Part shown: piece by piece, positions 9,060 through 16,910 of the stretch
How the letters are laid out: each line of letters opens with the position of its first letter
How positions within the stretch are numbered: the stretch's first letter is position 1
Notes under the pieces: model-generated
Databases searched by the model: none
The model's input: only the letters and a program-made list of their open reading frames with translations
Told to the model about the DNA's origin: nothing
Made by a program: the position numbers and the translations under genes
Assembly: GCF_018860765.1 (NCBI RefSeq)
Contig: NZ_JAHKPV010000001.1
Span: forward strand, 485,594 to 549,593
Reading direction: 5' to 3'
Length of the DNA stretch: 64,000 nt
DNA from: Marinobacter salexigens
GTDB lineage: Bacteria > Pseudomonadota > Gammaproteobacteria > Pseudomonadales > Oleiphilaceae

Positions 9060-11051
9060 TTAATCTTGAGGTAACAAGTTCTCCTCAGCAAGCCGCACGC
9101 GAATCTGGTCCAGAGCTTCCGGGTTACCCAGTGCATCGCGGTTGTCCGCTTTGGTGGAGCCGTTGATTAGGCGGGCGACGGCCAGTTCGACTTTTTTGCC
9201 GCTGCGGGTGTAGGGGATGTCCGGCACCTGAACGATGTGTTTGGGAACGTGCCTTGGGCTGGCGCCCTGGCGGATTCGGGTTTTTAGCTGCTTTAGTAAT
9301 TCGTCGGTGAGTGTCTGACCATCTGCTGGCACCACGAACAGAACAACTTCTACATCACCATCAATCTGGCGGCCTACTACAAGACTGTCTTTTACGGCAG
9401 CTTCGGTTTCTACCTGACGGTAGATTTCAGCGGTGCCGATTCTTACACCGCCGGGGTTGAGGGTGGCGTCGGAGCGGCCGTAGATGATGGCGCCGCCGTG
9501 TTCGGTGAATTCTATAAAGTCACCATGTGCCCATACGCCGGGAAAGGTGTCGAAGTAGGCGGCGCGGTAACGTTCGCCATCGGCGTCGTCCCAGAAGGCA
9601 ACGGGCATGGAAGGCAGAGGTTGGCGGCACACGAGTTCGCCACGGCCGTGATCTACGGGTTTGCCATCGTCGCCGTAGGCTACGGCATCAACGCCTAAAA
9701 ACCGGCATTGGATTTCACCACGGCGCACGGATAGCAGCGGGGTGGAGCCTACGAAGCAGCCACAGATGTCGGTTCCGCCAGCGATGGAGCCGAGCAGGGC
9801 TTTGGGGGCGCCTTGGCTGTATACCCAATCGTAGTCTTCTGGAAGCAGAGGCGAGCCAGTTGAGAACACGACTCTCAGTTTGCTTAGATCAAGTGTTTCG
9901 GCCGGGGCCATTTCTTCCTTGCGACAGCCTGCAATGAATCTTGCGCTGGTGCCGAAGTGGGTTACACGCTCTTCCGCTACTGTGTCCCACAAGGAGCTTA
10001 AGCTGGGATATCCGGGTGAGCCATCTACGGTGATGACGGCAGCGCCGGTCAACAGGGCAGAGGCTTGCCAGTTCCACATCATCCAACCACAGGTGGTGAA
10101 GTAAAGGAACCGGTCTTCCGGGCCTACGTCGCCATGCAGCATGAGTTCTTTGGCATGATTAATCAGCAGACCTGCAGTGCCGTGTACGATGCACTTGGGC
10201 TTGCCGGTCGTACCGGAGGAATACAAGATGTAAACCGGATGGTCTGGATCGACAGGCGTGAATGAGGGCGCCTGCCCAGCGCCAGCGGCAAGGGCCTCTT
10301 CCCAGGTGGTCACCAGCTCACCGGGAACTGCCGTTTCGCCCGGGAGCTGTTCAACGCTGACAACGCATTTCAGTGTTGGCAGTCCAGCAACCAGTTCTGC
10401 AAAATCCTTCTGGCGGGCGAAGGTTTTGCCGCCATAGCCGTAGCCGTTTACCACGATCAAAGCCGAGGGTTCAATCTGGCCAAAACGGTCAAGAATGGCA
10501 CCAATACCAAAGTCCGGCGAGGCAGAACTCCAGATGGCACCAAGGCTGGTTGCTGCCAGCATGCCAACGAGGGCTTCGTAACCGTTGGTAACAACACCAG
10601 CGACTCTGTCGCCTTTTTCGATACCTTTGCTGCGCAGGAAGGCCTCCAAGGCACCTACGTCAGCTTTCAGTTCACTGTAGGTGCGGCGCAGAATCTGACG
10701 CGTTTCGCAGTAAGCCACGACGGCTTCGTTGCTGGCATGTTCTCCCTCTGCCGATCGCAACAGGTTAGCGGCAAAGTTCAACTTCATACCCGGGAACCAC
10801 TCGGCGCCGGGCATGTCCCGCTTACCCAGCACTTTATTGGCCGGTGTTTCACAGATAAGGCCACAGTAATCCCATACTTTCCCCCAGAAGGTTTCGAGAT
10901 CTTCAACAGACCACTGGTGCAACGCGTGATAATCCGCAAAAGGGCCATAACCCTGATTGCCCAGCCAGGTTTTGAAACGGCCTATTTGGGTTGTCTCTAC
11001 CGCGTCTTCGGAGGGAGTCCAGACTGCGGGCGATTGTTCTGTAAGGCTCAT
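9060..11051 (-). CDS. aacS: acetoacetyl-CoA synthetase
   Basis: 663 residues, an ANL-superfamily adenylate-forming enzyme of acetoacetyl-CoA synthetase length. It activates acetoacetate with ATP and CoA. Visible motifs are the P-loop YSSGTTGKPK, GSIAGGTDICG in the acetoacetate-type pocket, the hinge region YGRSDATLNPGGVRIG and the C-terminal catalytic lysine segment YTRSGKKVE. AGGAG lies 7 nt before ATG 11051. It is the last gene of the TRAP-bdhA-aacS operon (16 bp after bdhA), which supports 3HB-derived acetoacetate as substrate. A terminator hairpin follows. Confidence 0.95.
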   Translation of the reverse strand: MSLTEQSPAVWTPSEDAVETTQIGRFKTWLGNQGYGPFADYHALHQWSVEDLETFWGKVWDYCGLICETPANKVLGKRDMPGAEWFPGMKLNFAANLLRSAEGEHASNEAVVAYCETRQILRRTYSELKADVGALEAFLRSKGIEKGDRVAGVVTNGYEALVGMLAATSLGAIWSSASPDFGIGAILDRFGQIEPSALIVVNGYGYGGKTFARQKDFAELVAGLPTLKCVVSVEQLPGETAVPGELVTTWEEALAAGAGQAPSFTPVDPDHPVYILYSSGTTGKPKCIVHGTAGLLINHAKELMLHGDVGPEDRFLYFTTCGWMMWNWQASALLTGAAVITVDGSPGYPSLSSLWDTVAEERVTHFGTSARFIAGCRKEEMAPAETLDLSKLRVVFSTGSPLLPEDYDWVYSQGAPKALLGSIAGGTDICGCFVGSTPLLSVRRGEIQCRFLGVDAVAYGDDGKPVDHGRGELVCRQPLPSMPVAFWDDADGERYRAAYFDTFPGVWAHGDFIEFTEHGGAIIYGRSDATLNPGGVRIGTAEIYRQVETEAAVKDSLVVGRQIDGDVEVVLFVVPADGQTLTDELLKQLKTRIRQGASPRHVPKHIVQVPDIPYTRSGKKVELAVARLINGSTKADNRDALGNPEALDQIRVRLAEENLLPQD

Positions 11052-11067
11052 CCGTCGCTCCTGTTAC

Positions 11068-11847
11068 TTACTGCATGTGCCAGCCGTGGCTGACAACGAA
11101 AGATTGGCCAGTGAGTGCGGCCGAAGGAAAGGCCGCAAGATGCACGGCCATTTCGGAAACATCTTCCAAGGTAGTGAACTTGCCGTCCACCGTGTTCTTC
11201 AACATAACCTTGCTGATGACTTCCTCTTCAGAAATACCAAGTTCTTTTGCCTGCTCCGGAATCTGTTTGTCTACCAGCGGCGTTCTTACAAAGCCCGGGC
11301 AGATAATATTACTGCGCACGCCATGCTCCGCGCCTTCTTTAGCAACCGCGCGGCACAAACCCAGCATGCCATGCTTTGCAGCCACATAAGGTGATTTCAG
11401 GGGTGAGGCCTCCAGAGAATGTACAGACCCCATATACAGCATAGTACCTCCACCACTTGCGTACATCTGTCTGAGCGCAGCACGGGTTACCAGAAAGGCG
11501 CCATCAAGATGCACGTTGATGACCCGGCGCCAGTCCGCATACGCCAGTTTATGTACCGGATCTATATGCTGAATACCTGCATTGGCCACGGCGATGTCCA
11601 AACCGCCCCATGCTTCCACAATGGTGGCAACACCGGCATCGACTGCGGCTTCATCGGTCACATCCATGGCCAGAGCCATGGCAGTGCCGCCCGCTTTTTC
11701 TATGGTATCTACAGTCTCTTGGGCGCTTTCCAGAGTAAGGTCGGCTACAGCTACACGGGCGCCTTCGCGGCCATAGTGTTCTGCGATTGCACGACCGATA
11801 CCGCGCCCGGCTCCTGTAATCAGGGCTATTTGGTTTTCTAATCGCAT
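11068..11847 (-). CDS. bdhA: 3-hydroxybutyrate dehydrogenase
   Basis: 259-residue classical short-chain dehydrogenase that oxidises (R)-3-hydroxybutyrate to acetoacetate with NAD+. Nucleotide-binding TGAGRGIG is at residues 11-18, NAG at 89-91, and the catalytic set is Ser141, Tyr154 and Lys158 in SPYVAAKHG, which is typical of BDH. The start has GGAG 8 nt upstream, and the stop codon of dctM overlaps the purine run (TAAGGAGAG), suggesting translational coupling. Operon context with aacS and a 3HB-oligomer hydrolase makes the substrate call strong. Confidence 0.94.
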   Translation of the reverse strand: MRLENQIALITGAGRGIGRAIAEHYGREGARVAVADLTLESAQETVDTIEKAGGTAMALAMDVTDEAAVDAGVATIVEAWGGLDIAVANAGIQHIDPVHKLAYADWRRVINVHLDGAFLVTRAALRQMYASGGGTMLYMGSVHSLEASPLKSPYVAAKHGMLGLCRAVAKEGAEHGVRSNIICPGFVRTPLVDKQIPEQAKELGISEEEVISKVMLKNTVDGKFTTLEDVSEMAVHLAAFPSAALTGQSFVVSHGWHMQ

Positions 11848-11859
11848 CGTTGTCTCTCC

Positions 11860-13224
11860 TTAGTCATAAGCCACACCGGGCAGCCAGGTCGCGATCTCGG
11901 GTACCAAAAATACAATGGCCAGTGCGATCAGCTGAATAATGATGAAGGGTATAACGCCCTTATAGATGTCGATCACCGTGATTTCTGGCGGCGCTACACC
12001 TTTGATGTAAAACAGAGCAAAGCCTACCGGGGGCGTCAAAAACGACGTCTGTAGGCACATGGCAAAGAGGATGGTAAACCACACCAAGTCAAATCCGAGA
12101 TGTTGGACAACCGGGGCCACCAGCGGAAGAATAATCAGTGTAATTTCAACCCAGTCGAGGAAGAAACCAAGCAGGAACACCGCGAACAGAATGGTCAACA
12201 CCACGCCGTAGGGACCGAATGGTAGGCCCAACAGTGCATCTTTGATTACTTCATCGCCACCAAGCCCCCGCAACACCACAGAGAAAGCCGTTGCGCCAAG
12301 AAAAATAGCAAAGATAAACGCAGACGTTCGTGTGGTTTGCTGTATTGATGAGCGGAGAACCTTCGTATTCAGTCGCCGTGCCATAACAGCCAGCAAAAGA
12401 GCACCCAAGGCGCCGACACCGGACGCCTCCGTGGGCGTGGCTATGCCAGCAAAAATAGAACCGAGTACACCGAGAATCAGCGCAGCTGTAGGCAAAACTG
12501 CCTTGGCGACGTCCCAGACAATACTCCAGGATACTTTCTCCGTACCCTCGGGCACTGGCGCGATGTGCGGCTGCAACAGCGGGCGGATCATGGCATAGGC
12601 AACGTACATGGCACCCAATAGCAAACCGGGCAGGAAGGCTCCCATGAACAAGTCACCCACGGAGGCTTCGGGAACTGCCAGTCGGTCAGCCATCAGCACC
12701 AACATTATGGAAGGAGGAATCAGGATCCCAAGGGTGCCTGTGGCACAGGCCGTGCCCACTGCAAACCCTTTGTCATACTTGTTTTCCATCATCACGGGCA
12801 AGGAAAGCATGCCCAGTAGCACCACGGACGCACCAATAATGCCGGTGGTCGCTGCCAGCAGTACGCCAATAATAATGACCGTTACCGCATAGCCACCACG
12901 AACAGCACCAAACAGCTTTACCATGCTATTCATCAGTCGCTCAGCAACACCAGACTGGTCGAGCATGATGCCCATGAAGATAAACATGGGCAGCGCTACC
13001 AAGGTTTCACTGTTAACGACTTTCCACACCCGCTCGGGCATAAGTCCCATGGATGATACATAGTCAAACCAAAGATTGGCGCCAAAATTCTCAACGGCCA
13101 CCACACCGATAACCGTCCAGATAACGGCAGTACCACCCAACACCCAGGCAACCGGAAAACCGGTCATCAACAAGGCCCCGAACGTTAGGAACATGCCAAT
13201 CACAAATAAGGTTTCAAGCTCCAT
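11860..13224 (-). CDS. dctM: TRAP transporter large permease (DctM family)
   Basis: 454 residues with about 12 hydrophobic segments, the transport subunit of a tripartite ATP-independent periplasmic transporter that uses the sodium gradient. Family features include GIIGASVVLLG, the loop GTLGILIPPS and the late motif PTEASGVGALG. Its ATG overlaps the dctQ stop by one base. It works with the DctQ and DctP products encoded directly upstream; the cargo is inferred from context to be 3-hydroxybutyrate or a close relative. Confidence 0.94.
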   Translation of the reverse strand: MELETLFVIGMFLTFGALLMTGFPVAWVLGGTAVIWTVIGVVAVENFGANLWFDYVSSMGLMPERVWKVVNSETLVALPMFIFMGIMLDQSGVAERLMNSMVKLFGAVRGGYAVTVIIIGVLLAATTGIIGASVVLLGMLSLPVMMENKYDKGFAVGTACATGTLGILIPPSIMLVLMADRLAVPEASVGDLFMGAFLPGLLLGAMYVAYAMIRPLLQPHIAPVPEGTEKVSWSIVWDVAKAVLPTAALILGVLGSIFAGIATPTEASGVGALGALLLAVMARRLNTKVLRSSIQQTTRTSAFIFAIFLGATAFSVVLRGLGGDEVIKDALLGLPFGPYGVVLTILFAVFLLGFFLDWVEITLIILPLVAPVVQHLGFDLVWFTILFAMCLQTSFLTPPVGFALFYIKGVAPPEITVIDIYKGVIPFIIIQLIALAIVFLVPEIATWLPGVAYD

Positions 13225-13862
13225 CAGGACACATCCTCTTTCTTGTTATTACTAGTATCGACAGGGATGGGCTTCGGAAAACCAAAAAGCAGTGCGGTAA
13301 CTTTTAGCAAGCGCGATAGCGCAGCAATCGCTAGAAGAATAAAAGATAGTGCCACAACGCCCTTGAGAACCCAGCGGTAAGGAAGCCCGGCTGGCGCCTG
13401 ACTGGTCTCGCCCTGCTGCCAGGAACTGAATGCGTAGGGGATCATCTCGTAAACCGCCAGCCCAAGAAACGGTAATAGCAGGAATAACAGGCCGAACAGT
13501 TCAACCCAGCCTTGAGTCTTCAACGTCATGCGTTCATGAAGCACATCCACCCTCACGTGATCATCAACCACTAGGGTATAAGCCAGTCCCAGAAGCCAGC
13601 CAATGCCAGCCAGATGCCACTGGACTTCTTCCAATGTCACTGATCCATGACCAAAGGCATAGCGACCAACCACCGCCCAGATGATTACGCCAGTTAGCAC
13701 CACCCAGAGCCAAGAAGCACCCTTGCCTATTGCTGCGACCGCGCGATCGACCCATTGGCTAACACGGGTTGTTGGTAACTCTGTATGGTGGTGAAGGAAT
13801 TCACCGGCATCGGGCACCGGTGCCCGCGAGTTTTGCGGTGAGTCTTTATCAGACACCGTCAT
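13224..13862 (-). CDS. dctQ: TRAP transporter small permease (DctQ family)
   Basis: 212-residue membrane protein with a soluble N-terminal tail of about 45 residues and then four membrane segments, with the family-typical EEVQWHLAGIGWLLG and a basic/acidic loop VDDHVRVDVL. It is the small membrane subunit of the same TRAP system. It lies 118 bp downstream of dctP; that gap holds two stable hairpins, so it may be made at a lower level than the binding protein. Confidence 0.92.
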   Translation of the reverse strand: MTVSDKDSPQNSRAPVPDAGEFLHHHTELPTTRVSQWVDRAVAAIGKGASWLWVVLTGVIIWAVVGRYAFGHGSVTLEEVQWHLAGIGWLLGLAYTLVVDDHVRVDVLHERMTLKTQGWVELFGLLFLLLPFLGLAVYEMIPYAFSSWQQGETSQAPAGLPYRWVLKGVVALSFILLAIAALSRLLKVTALLFGFPKPIPVDTSNNKKEDVS

Positions 13863-13902
13863 AGAATAAATCCCCGCTCAGAAAACCTATGCTGTGAAAC
13901 AA

Positions 13903-13967
13903 GGATGGCCCCGAAGGGCCATCCAGACTTGGTCCGAGAGCACCGAAATTTCTTCCGGTGCTCTCGG
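13903..13967 (-). promoter_or_regulatory. two tandem RNA hairpins between dctP and dctQ
   Basis: Hairpin 1 (13967-13934 on the minus strand) has a perfect 12-bp stem CCGAGAGCACCG/CGGTGCTCTCGG with a 10-nt loop. Hairpin 2 (13924-13903) has a perfect 9-bp stem GGATGGCCC/GGGCCATCC closed by a UUCG tetraloop on the transcript. Neither is followed by a long U-run. I infer RNA stabilisers or partial terminators that give more binding protein than permease. Confidence 0.7.
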
Positions 13968-13980
13968 TCAGCTCTGGGGC

Positions 13981-15033
13981 TTAGAGATCCGACGGTACGT
14001 ACGCACGCGAATCCCACACCTTGTAGGTCTCCATGAACTCGTTCTGGCTCTCGTAAACACGCTTGAAGTCCGCATCTTTGGAGGCTTCTTCTTTCAATAC
14101 CTCTTCAGTAACCGACTTTAGCTTCTGGAGAACGTCACGGGGAATCTGGTCAGCGTTAACACCTTTGGCCTGAAAGCCAGCCAGCACCTTACCGTTCTTG
14201 TACTCGCCCTCGGCCAGAGCCAGCGTTGTGGCGGCGGTACAAGAGGCGTCAACCAGCGCCTTTTGAGCGTCGGTTGCGCTGTTCCACTCGTCCTTGTTGA
14301 TCAACATGTACTGAGCAGTGAACTGCTGATGCCAACCGGGGAAGAGATTGTATTTGACCACCTGATTGAATCCGAGAATCTGGTCAATGGCAGGCATGGA
14401 AAATTCGGTTGCATCGATGGTGCCTTTTTCCAGCGCCTGAAATAGCTCACCCCCGGGCATCATGGTGACCGAAGCCCCCAGTTTTTCCAGAACCTTGCCA
14501 CCTAAACCCGCGAAACGAATCTTTAAGCCTTTGTAGTCTTCCAGAGTGTCAATTTTGTCTTTGTACCAGCCAGCTGTTTCGGGCCCGATTATGCCGCAAA
14601 GCTGCGCGTGTACGTCGAAGCCTTTGTTGGCATACACTTCCTGCAGCATTTCATGGCCGCCACCATAGTAGTACCAGCCGGTATAGGCCCAAGGCTTCAT
14701 ACCAAAAGGTACAGCCGCAAACAGTGGAATCGCCGGAACCTTGCCTTGGTCGTAACCGATCCAGGTGTAACCCGCAGAAACCTTGCCATCGGAGACAGAC
14801 TGGAGAATATCGAACGCCGGAACCAGCTTACCGGGCTCGTAAACACGAACCTGAATGCTACCGCCGGAAGCTGCATTAAGATTGTCTGCAACCCAGGCAG
14901 CTGGCGAACCCAAACCGGGGAGATTGGTGGAAAAGGCAACCGGCATTTTCCAACGCAAATCGTCTGCGTATACCGATCCTGTTGTCAGGGCAATCGCACC
15001 GGCAATCCCGGTGATGGCCTTGAGAAGTTTCAT
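13981..15033 (-). CDS. dctP: TRAP transporter periplasmic binding protein (DctP family, TakP-like subgroup)
   Basis: 350-residue periplasmic solute receptor. Signal peptide cleavage is expected after Val-Tyr-Ala at residue 23. The segment GLKIRFAGLGGKVLEKLG holds Arg173, the family's carboxylate-binding arginine, and GTIDATEF follows; this pattern resembles the TakP branch (2-oxo-monocarboxylate binders) more than the C4-dicarboxylate branch. ATG 15033 has AGGAG 8 nt upstream; a start at 15135 would spoil the signal peptide. A sigma-54 promoter and two operator palindromes lie upstream. Context suggests binding of 3-hydroxybutyrate; this is inference. Confidence 0.92.
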   Translation of the reverse strand: MKLLKAITGIAGAIALTTGSVYADDLRWKMPVAFSTNLPGLGSPAAWVADNLNAASGGSIQVRVYEPGKLVPAFDILQSVSDGKVSAGYTWIGYDQGKVPAIPLFAAVPFGMKPWAYTGWYYYGGGHEMLQEVYANKGFDVHAQLCGIIGPETAGWYKDKIDTLEDYKGLKIRFAGLGGKVLEKLGASVTMMPGGELFQALEKGTIDATEFSMPAIDQILGFNQVVKYNLFPGWHQQFTAQYMLINKDEWNSATDAQKALVDASCTAATTLALAEGEYKNGKVLAGFQAKGVNADQIPRDVLQKLKSVTEEVLKEEASKDADFKRVYESQNEFMETYKVWDSRAYVPSDL

Positions 15034-15209
15034 TGGCGAGTCTCCTAGCATTGTTGTTGTAGTTAGCTGGCAGGATGTTTTCCTGACGAGCCTGATCTGA
15101 GCGTAGTCAGACATCGCAGGAAACGAGACAGACATTTGTGTATTTTGAGTCCTACGAAAGCGTCAGTCTTGTTTTCTGCGTTGTTCTGACGTCCTGCATC
15201 CAAGAAACA

Positions 15210-15224
15210 GCAGAGACTGTGCCA
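15210..15224 (-). promoter_or_regulatory. sigma-54 (-24/-12) promoter of the TRAP-bdhA-aacS operon
   Basis: On the minus strand TGGCACAGTCTCTGC has GG and GC at the exact spacing of the -24/-12 consensus, with one change in the -12 block (CTGC for TTGC). Transcription would start near 15198, leaving a leader of about 165 nt. An IHF-like sequence (AATCAA at 15244, one mismatch in the right block) lies between it and the upstream palindromes. Confidence 0.75.
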
Positions 15225-15288
15225 ATATTTTTTTTGTTATATGAATCAATAAGATAATATAAAGCCAGAACTTTTGACGATGTAAAGT

Positions 15289-15304
15289 GTCCTAAAAGTC
15301 GGAC
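15289..15304. promoter_or_regulatory. activator-binding palindrome, proximal copy (GTCC-N8-GGAC)
   Basis: GTCC TAAAAGTC GGAC. Its centre is about 98 bp upstream of the predicted sigma-54 start, an ordinary enhancer distance. It shares core and spacing with three other sites in this locus. Confidence 0.65.
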
Positions 15305-15350
15305 GATATAATTCGATAGTCGTAGGTACTTGTACAGATATCAAGACACC

Positions 15351-15368
15351 TGTCCGGAATTCAGGACA
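15351..15368. promoter_or_regulatory. activator-binding palindrome, distal copy (TGTCC-N8-GGACA)
   Basis: TGTCC GGAATTCA GGACA. It overlaps the stop codon and last codons of the regulator gene. Its centre is 63 bp from the proximal copy, close to six helical turns, so both copies would lie on the same DNA face. Confidence 0.65.
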
Positions 15369-16806
15369 TTTTCGCGAGTTTCTCATACAGCACGGACCGG
15401 GAAATGCCTAAGAGCCGGGCGGCTTTCGTACGGTTCCCCCTGCTTGCAACCAGCGCCTCTTCAACCGCCTGAGCTTCCGCCTCGGCTAGGGTTTCAGCTA
15501 ATGGCCTGATGGGGCGCGACGAACCCCGTAAGGCCGGGCGAACCCCACCTCGAGGCAAAACCTTGAACATGGCATCAGCATCTAGAACGCCACCTTCCTC
15601 ACTCATGGTCAGGGCGCGCTCAAGCACATTACGTAGCTCGCGGATGTTACCGGGCCAATCGTAACTGGCCAAAGCCGCAACGCCGGCATCGGTTATTTCC
15701 GCACGCATGTCCAGCCCTTCGCTAATCTCCCAGAGCAACGTTTCACAGAGCAGGCCAACGTCTGCCAATCGCTCTCTCAAGGGGGGGATGGGAATTTCGA
15801 GAACGTTGAGTCGGTAGTATAGGTCTGAGCGGAAAGTGCCGTCGGCAATCATAGCTTCAAGGTTGCGACTGGTTGCGGCGATAATGCGGACATCCACCGA
15901 TGCAACCTTGTTGGAGCCAAGTGGTTCAACCTCCCCTTCCTGCAAGGCCCGCAAAAGTTTGGCCTGCAACGGCAGGGGCATGTCGCCAACCTCATCCAGA
16001 AACAAGGTACCGCCGTTAGCGAGCTGGAACTTGCCTTCGCGATGCTTGCGGTCTGCACCGGTGAAAGCACCTGGGGCGACACCGAAGAACTCAGCTTCGA
16101 GAAGATTGTCCGGAATGGCCGCCACGTTTACGCCCACAAAGGGCTTTGCTGCGCGTCTGGAGACAGCATGAATTGCCTGAGCCAGCACCTCCTTACCGGT
16201 ACCGGTTTCGCCCAGTAAAAGCACGGCCATCTCACGACCGGCCGCCAAGCGGGCGCGACGCTTCACTTCAAGGGCACCGGGGCTAGCCCCAACGAAATCC
16301 CCGAGGCTGTATCGCGTGCTTCTTTCCTTTTTAGCCAGCGCTTTGCGCGCCGCAGCGAGATCCTGATGCAAGCGCCGATACTTGCTCACCAGCGGCGTTA
16401 GCGGTTGTAAATCATCGTAGAGTACAAACGCTACAGCGCCTTCTATTTGTCCATCTTCGTCGTAGAAGGGCAACCGGGTAACCACCAACTGTTGCTGTTG
16501 ATGCTCCATGATGTCCAACAACAAGGGGTTGCCGGTTTCCACCACCTCGGGCATGCGGGTCCCGGGAATCACCTGACGCACCGGGCGGCCGATAGCACTC
16601 GCCGGGTCTTTCAGGCCCAGTAACTGCGAATAGCTGTTGTTCAGCCAGGTGATACGGGCCTCACGGTCAACGGCGATCGCCCCGGCACTAGCTTCCTCAA
16701 ACATCGGGAAGAGTGCTTCGATAAGGTCTCGAGTCAGCCCGCTTTTATTTTTCTCACCAAACAACTGTGTCATGTAGCGCGTACCGCCGGGTCCAATATC
16801 ATTCAT
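15361..16806 (-). CDS. sigma-54-dependent activator of 3-hydroxybutyrate genes (HbcR-like)
   Basis: 481-residue enhancer-binding protein. It has an N-terminal PAS-like sensor domain (about residues 30-135), then AAA+ with Walker A GETGTGKE (199-206), the sigma-54 contact loop GAFTGA (246-251) and Walker B GGTLFLDE (265-272), and a Fis-type helix-turn-helix at the C-terminus (NRTKAARLLGISRSVLYEKL). There is no receiver domain, so a ligand or PAS signal probably triggers it. I chose ATG 16806, with CAGGG upstream, over a TTG at 16878 with no ribosome site. In P. aeruginosa the RpoN-dependent activator PA2005 (HbcR) controls 3HB use; the position here between the hydrolase and transporter genes points to the same role. 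Confidence 0.9.
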   Translation of the reverse strand: MNDIGPGGTRYMTQLFGEKNKSGLTRDLIEALFPMFEEASAGAIAVDREARITWLNNSYSQLLGLKDPASAIGRPVRQVIPGTRMPEVVETGNPLLLDIMEHQQQQLVVTRLPFYDEDGQIEGAVAFVLYDDLQPLTPLVSKYRRLHQDLAAARKALAKKERSTRYSLGDFVGASPGALEVKRRARLAAGREMAVLLLGETGTGKEVLAQAIHAVSRRAAKPFVGVNVAAIPDNLLEAEFFGVAPGAFTGADRKHREGKFQLANGGTLFLDEVGDMPLPLQAKLLRALQEGEVEPLGSNKVASVDVRIIAATSRNLEAMIADGTFRSDLYYRLNVLEIPIPPLRERLADVGLLCETLLWEISEGLDMRAEITDAGVAALASYDWPGNIRELRNVLERALTMSEEGGVLDADAMFKVLPRGGVRPALRGSSRPIRPLAETLAEAEAQAVEEALVASRGNRTKAARLLGISRSVLYEKLAKMS

Positions 16807-16819
16807 GTTGAAAGCCCTG

Positions 16820-16887
16820 ACACCCGGCAAGCCGGGTGTTCCGTCGGAAGTATATGGCCCTCTCAGCAGCGTGAGCAAATGAGAGGG
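16820..16887 (-). promoter_or_regulatory. two hairpins in the hydrolase-regulator gap
   Basis: On the minus strand CCCTCTCA/TGAGAGGG (16887-16858, 14-nt loop) is followed by ACACCCGGC/GCCGGGTGT (16839-16820, very short loop). The second hairpin ends directly at the CAGGG ribosome site of the activator gene. The first lies 24 bp after the hydrolase stop but has no U-run. They may stabilise the hydrolase message or limit translation of the activator. Confidence 0.5.
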
Positions 16888-16910
16888 CGCGCGCGATCAC
16901 AAAAAGGCTG

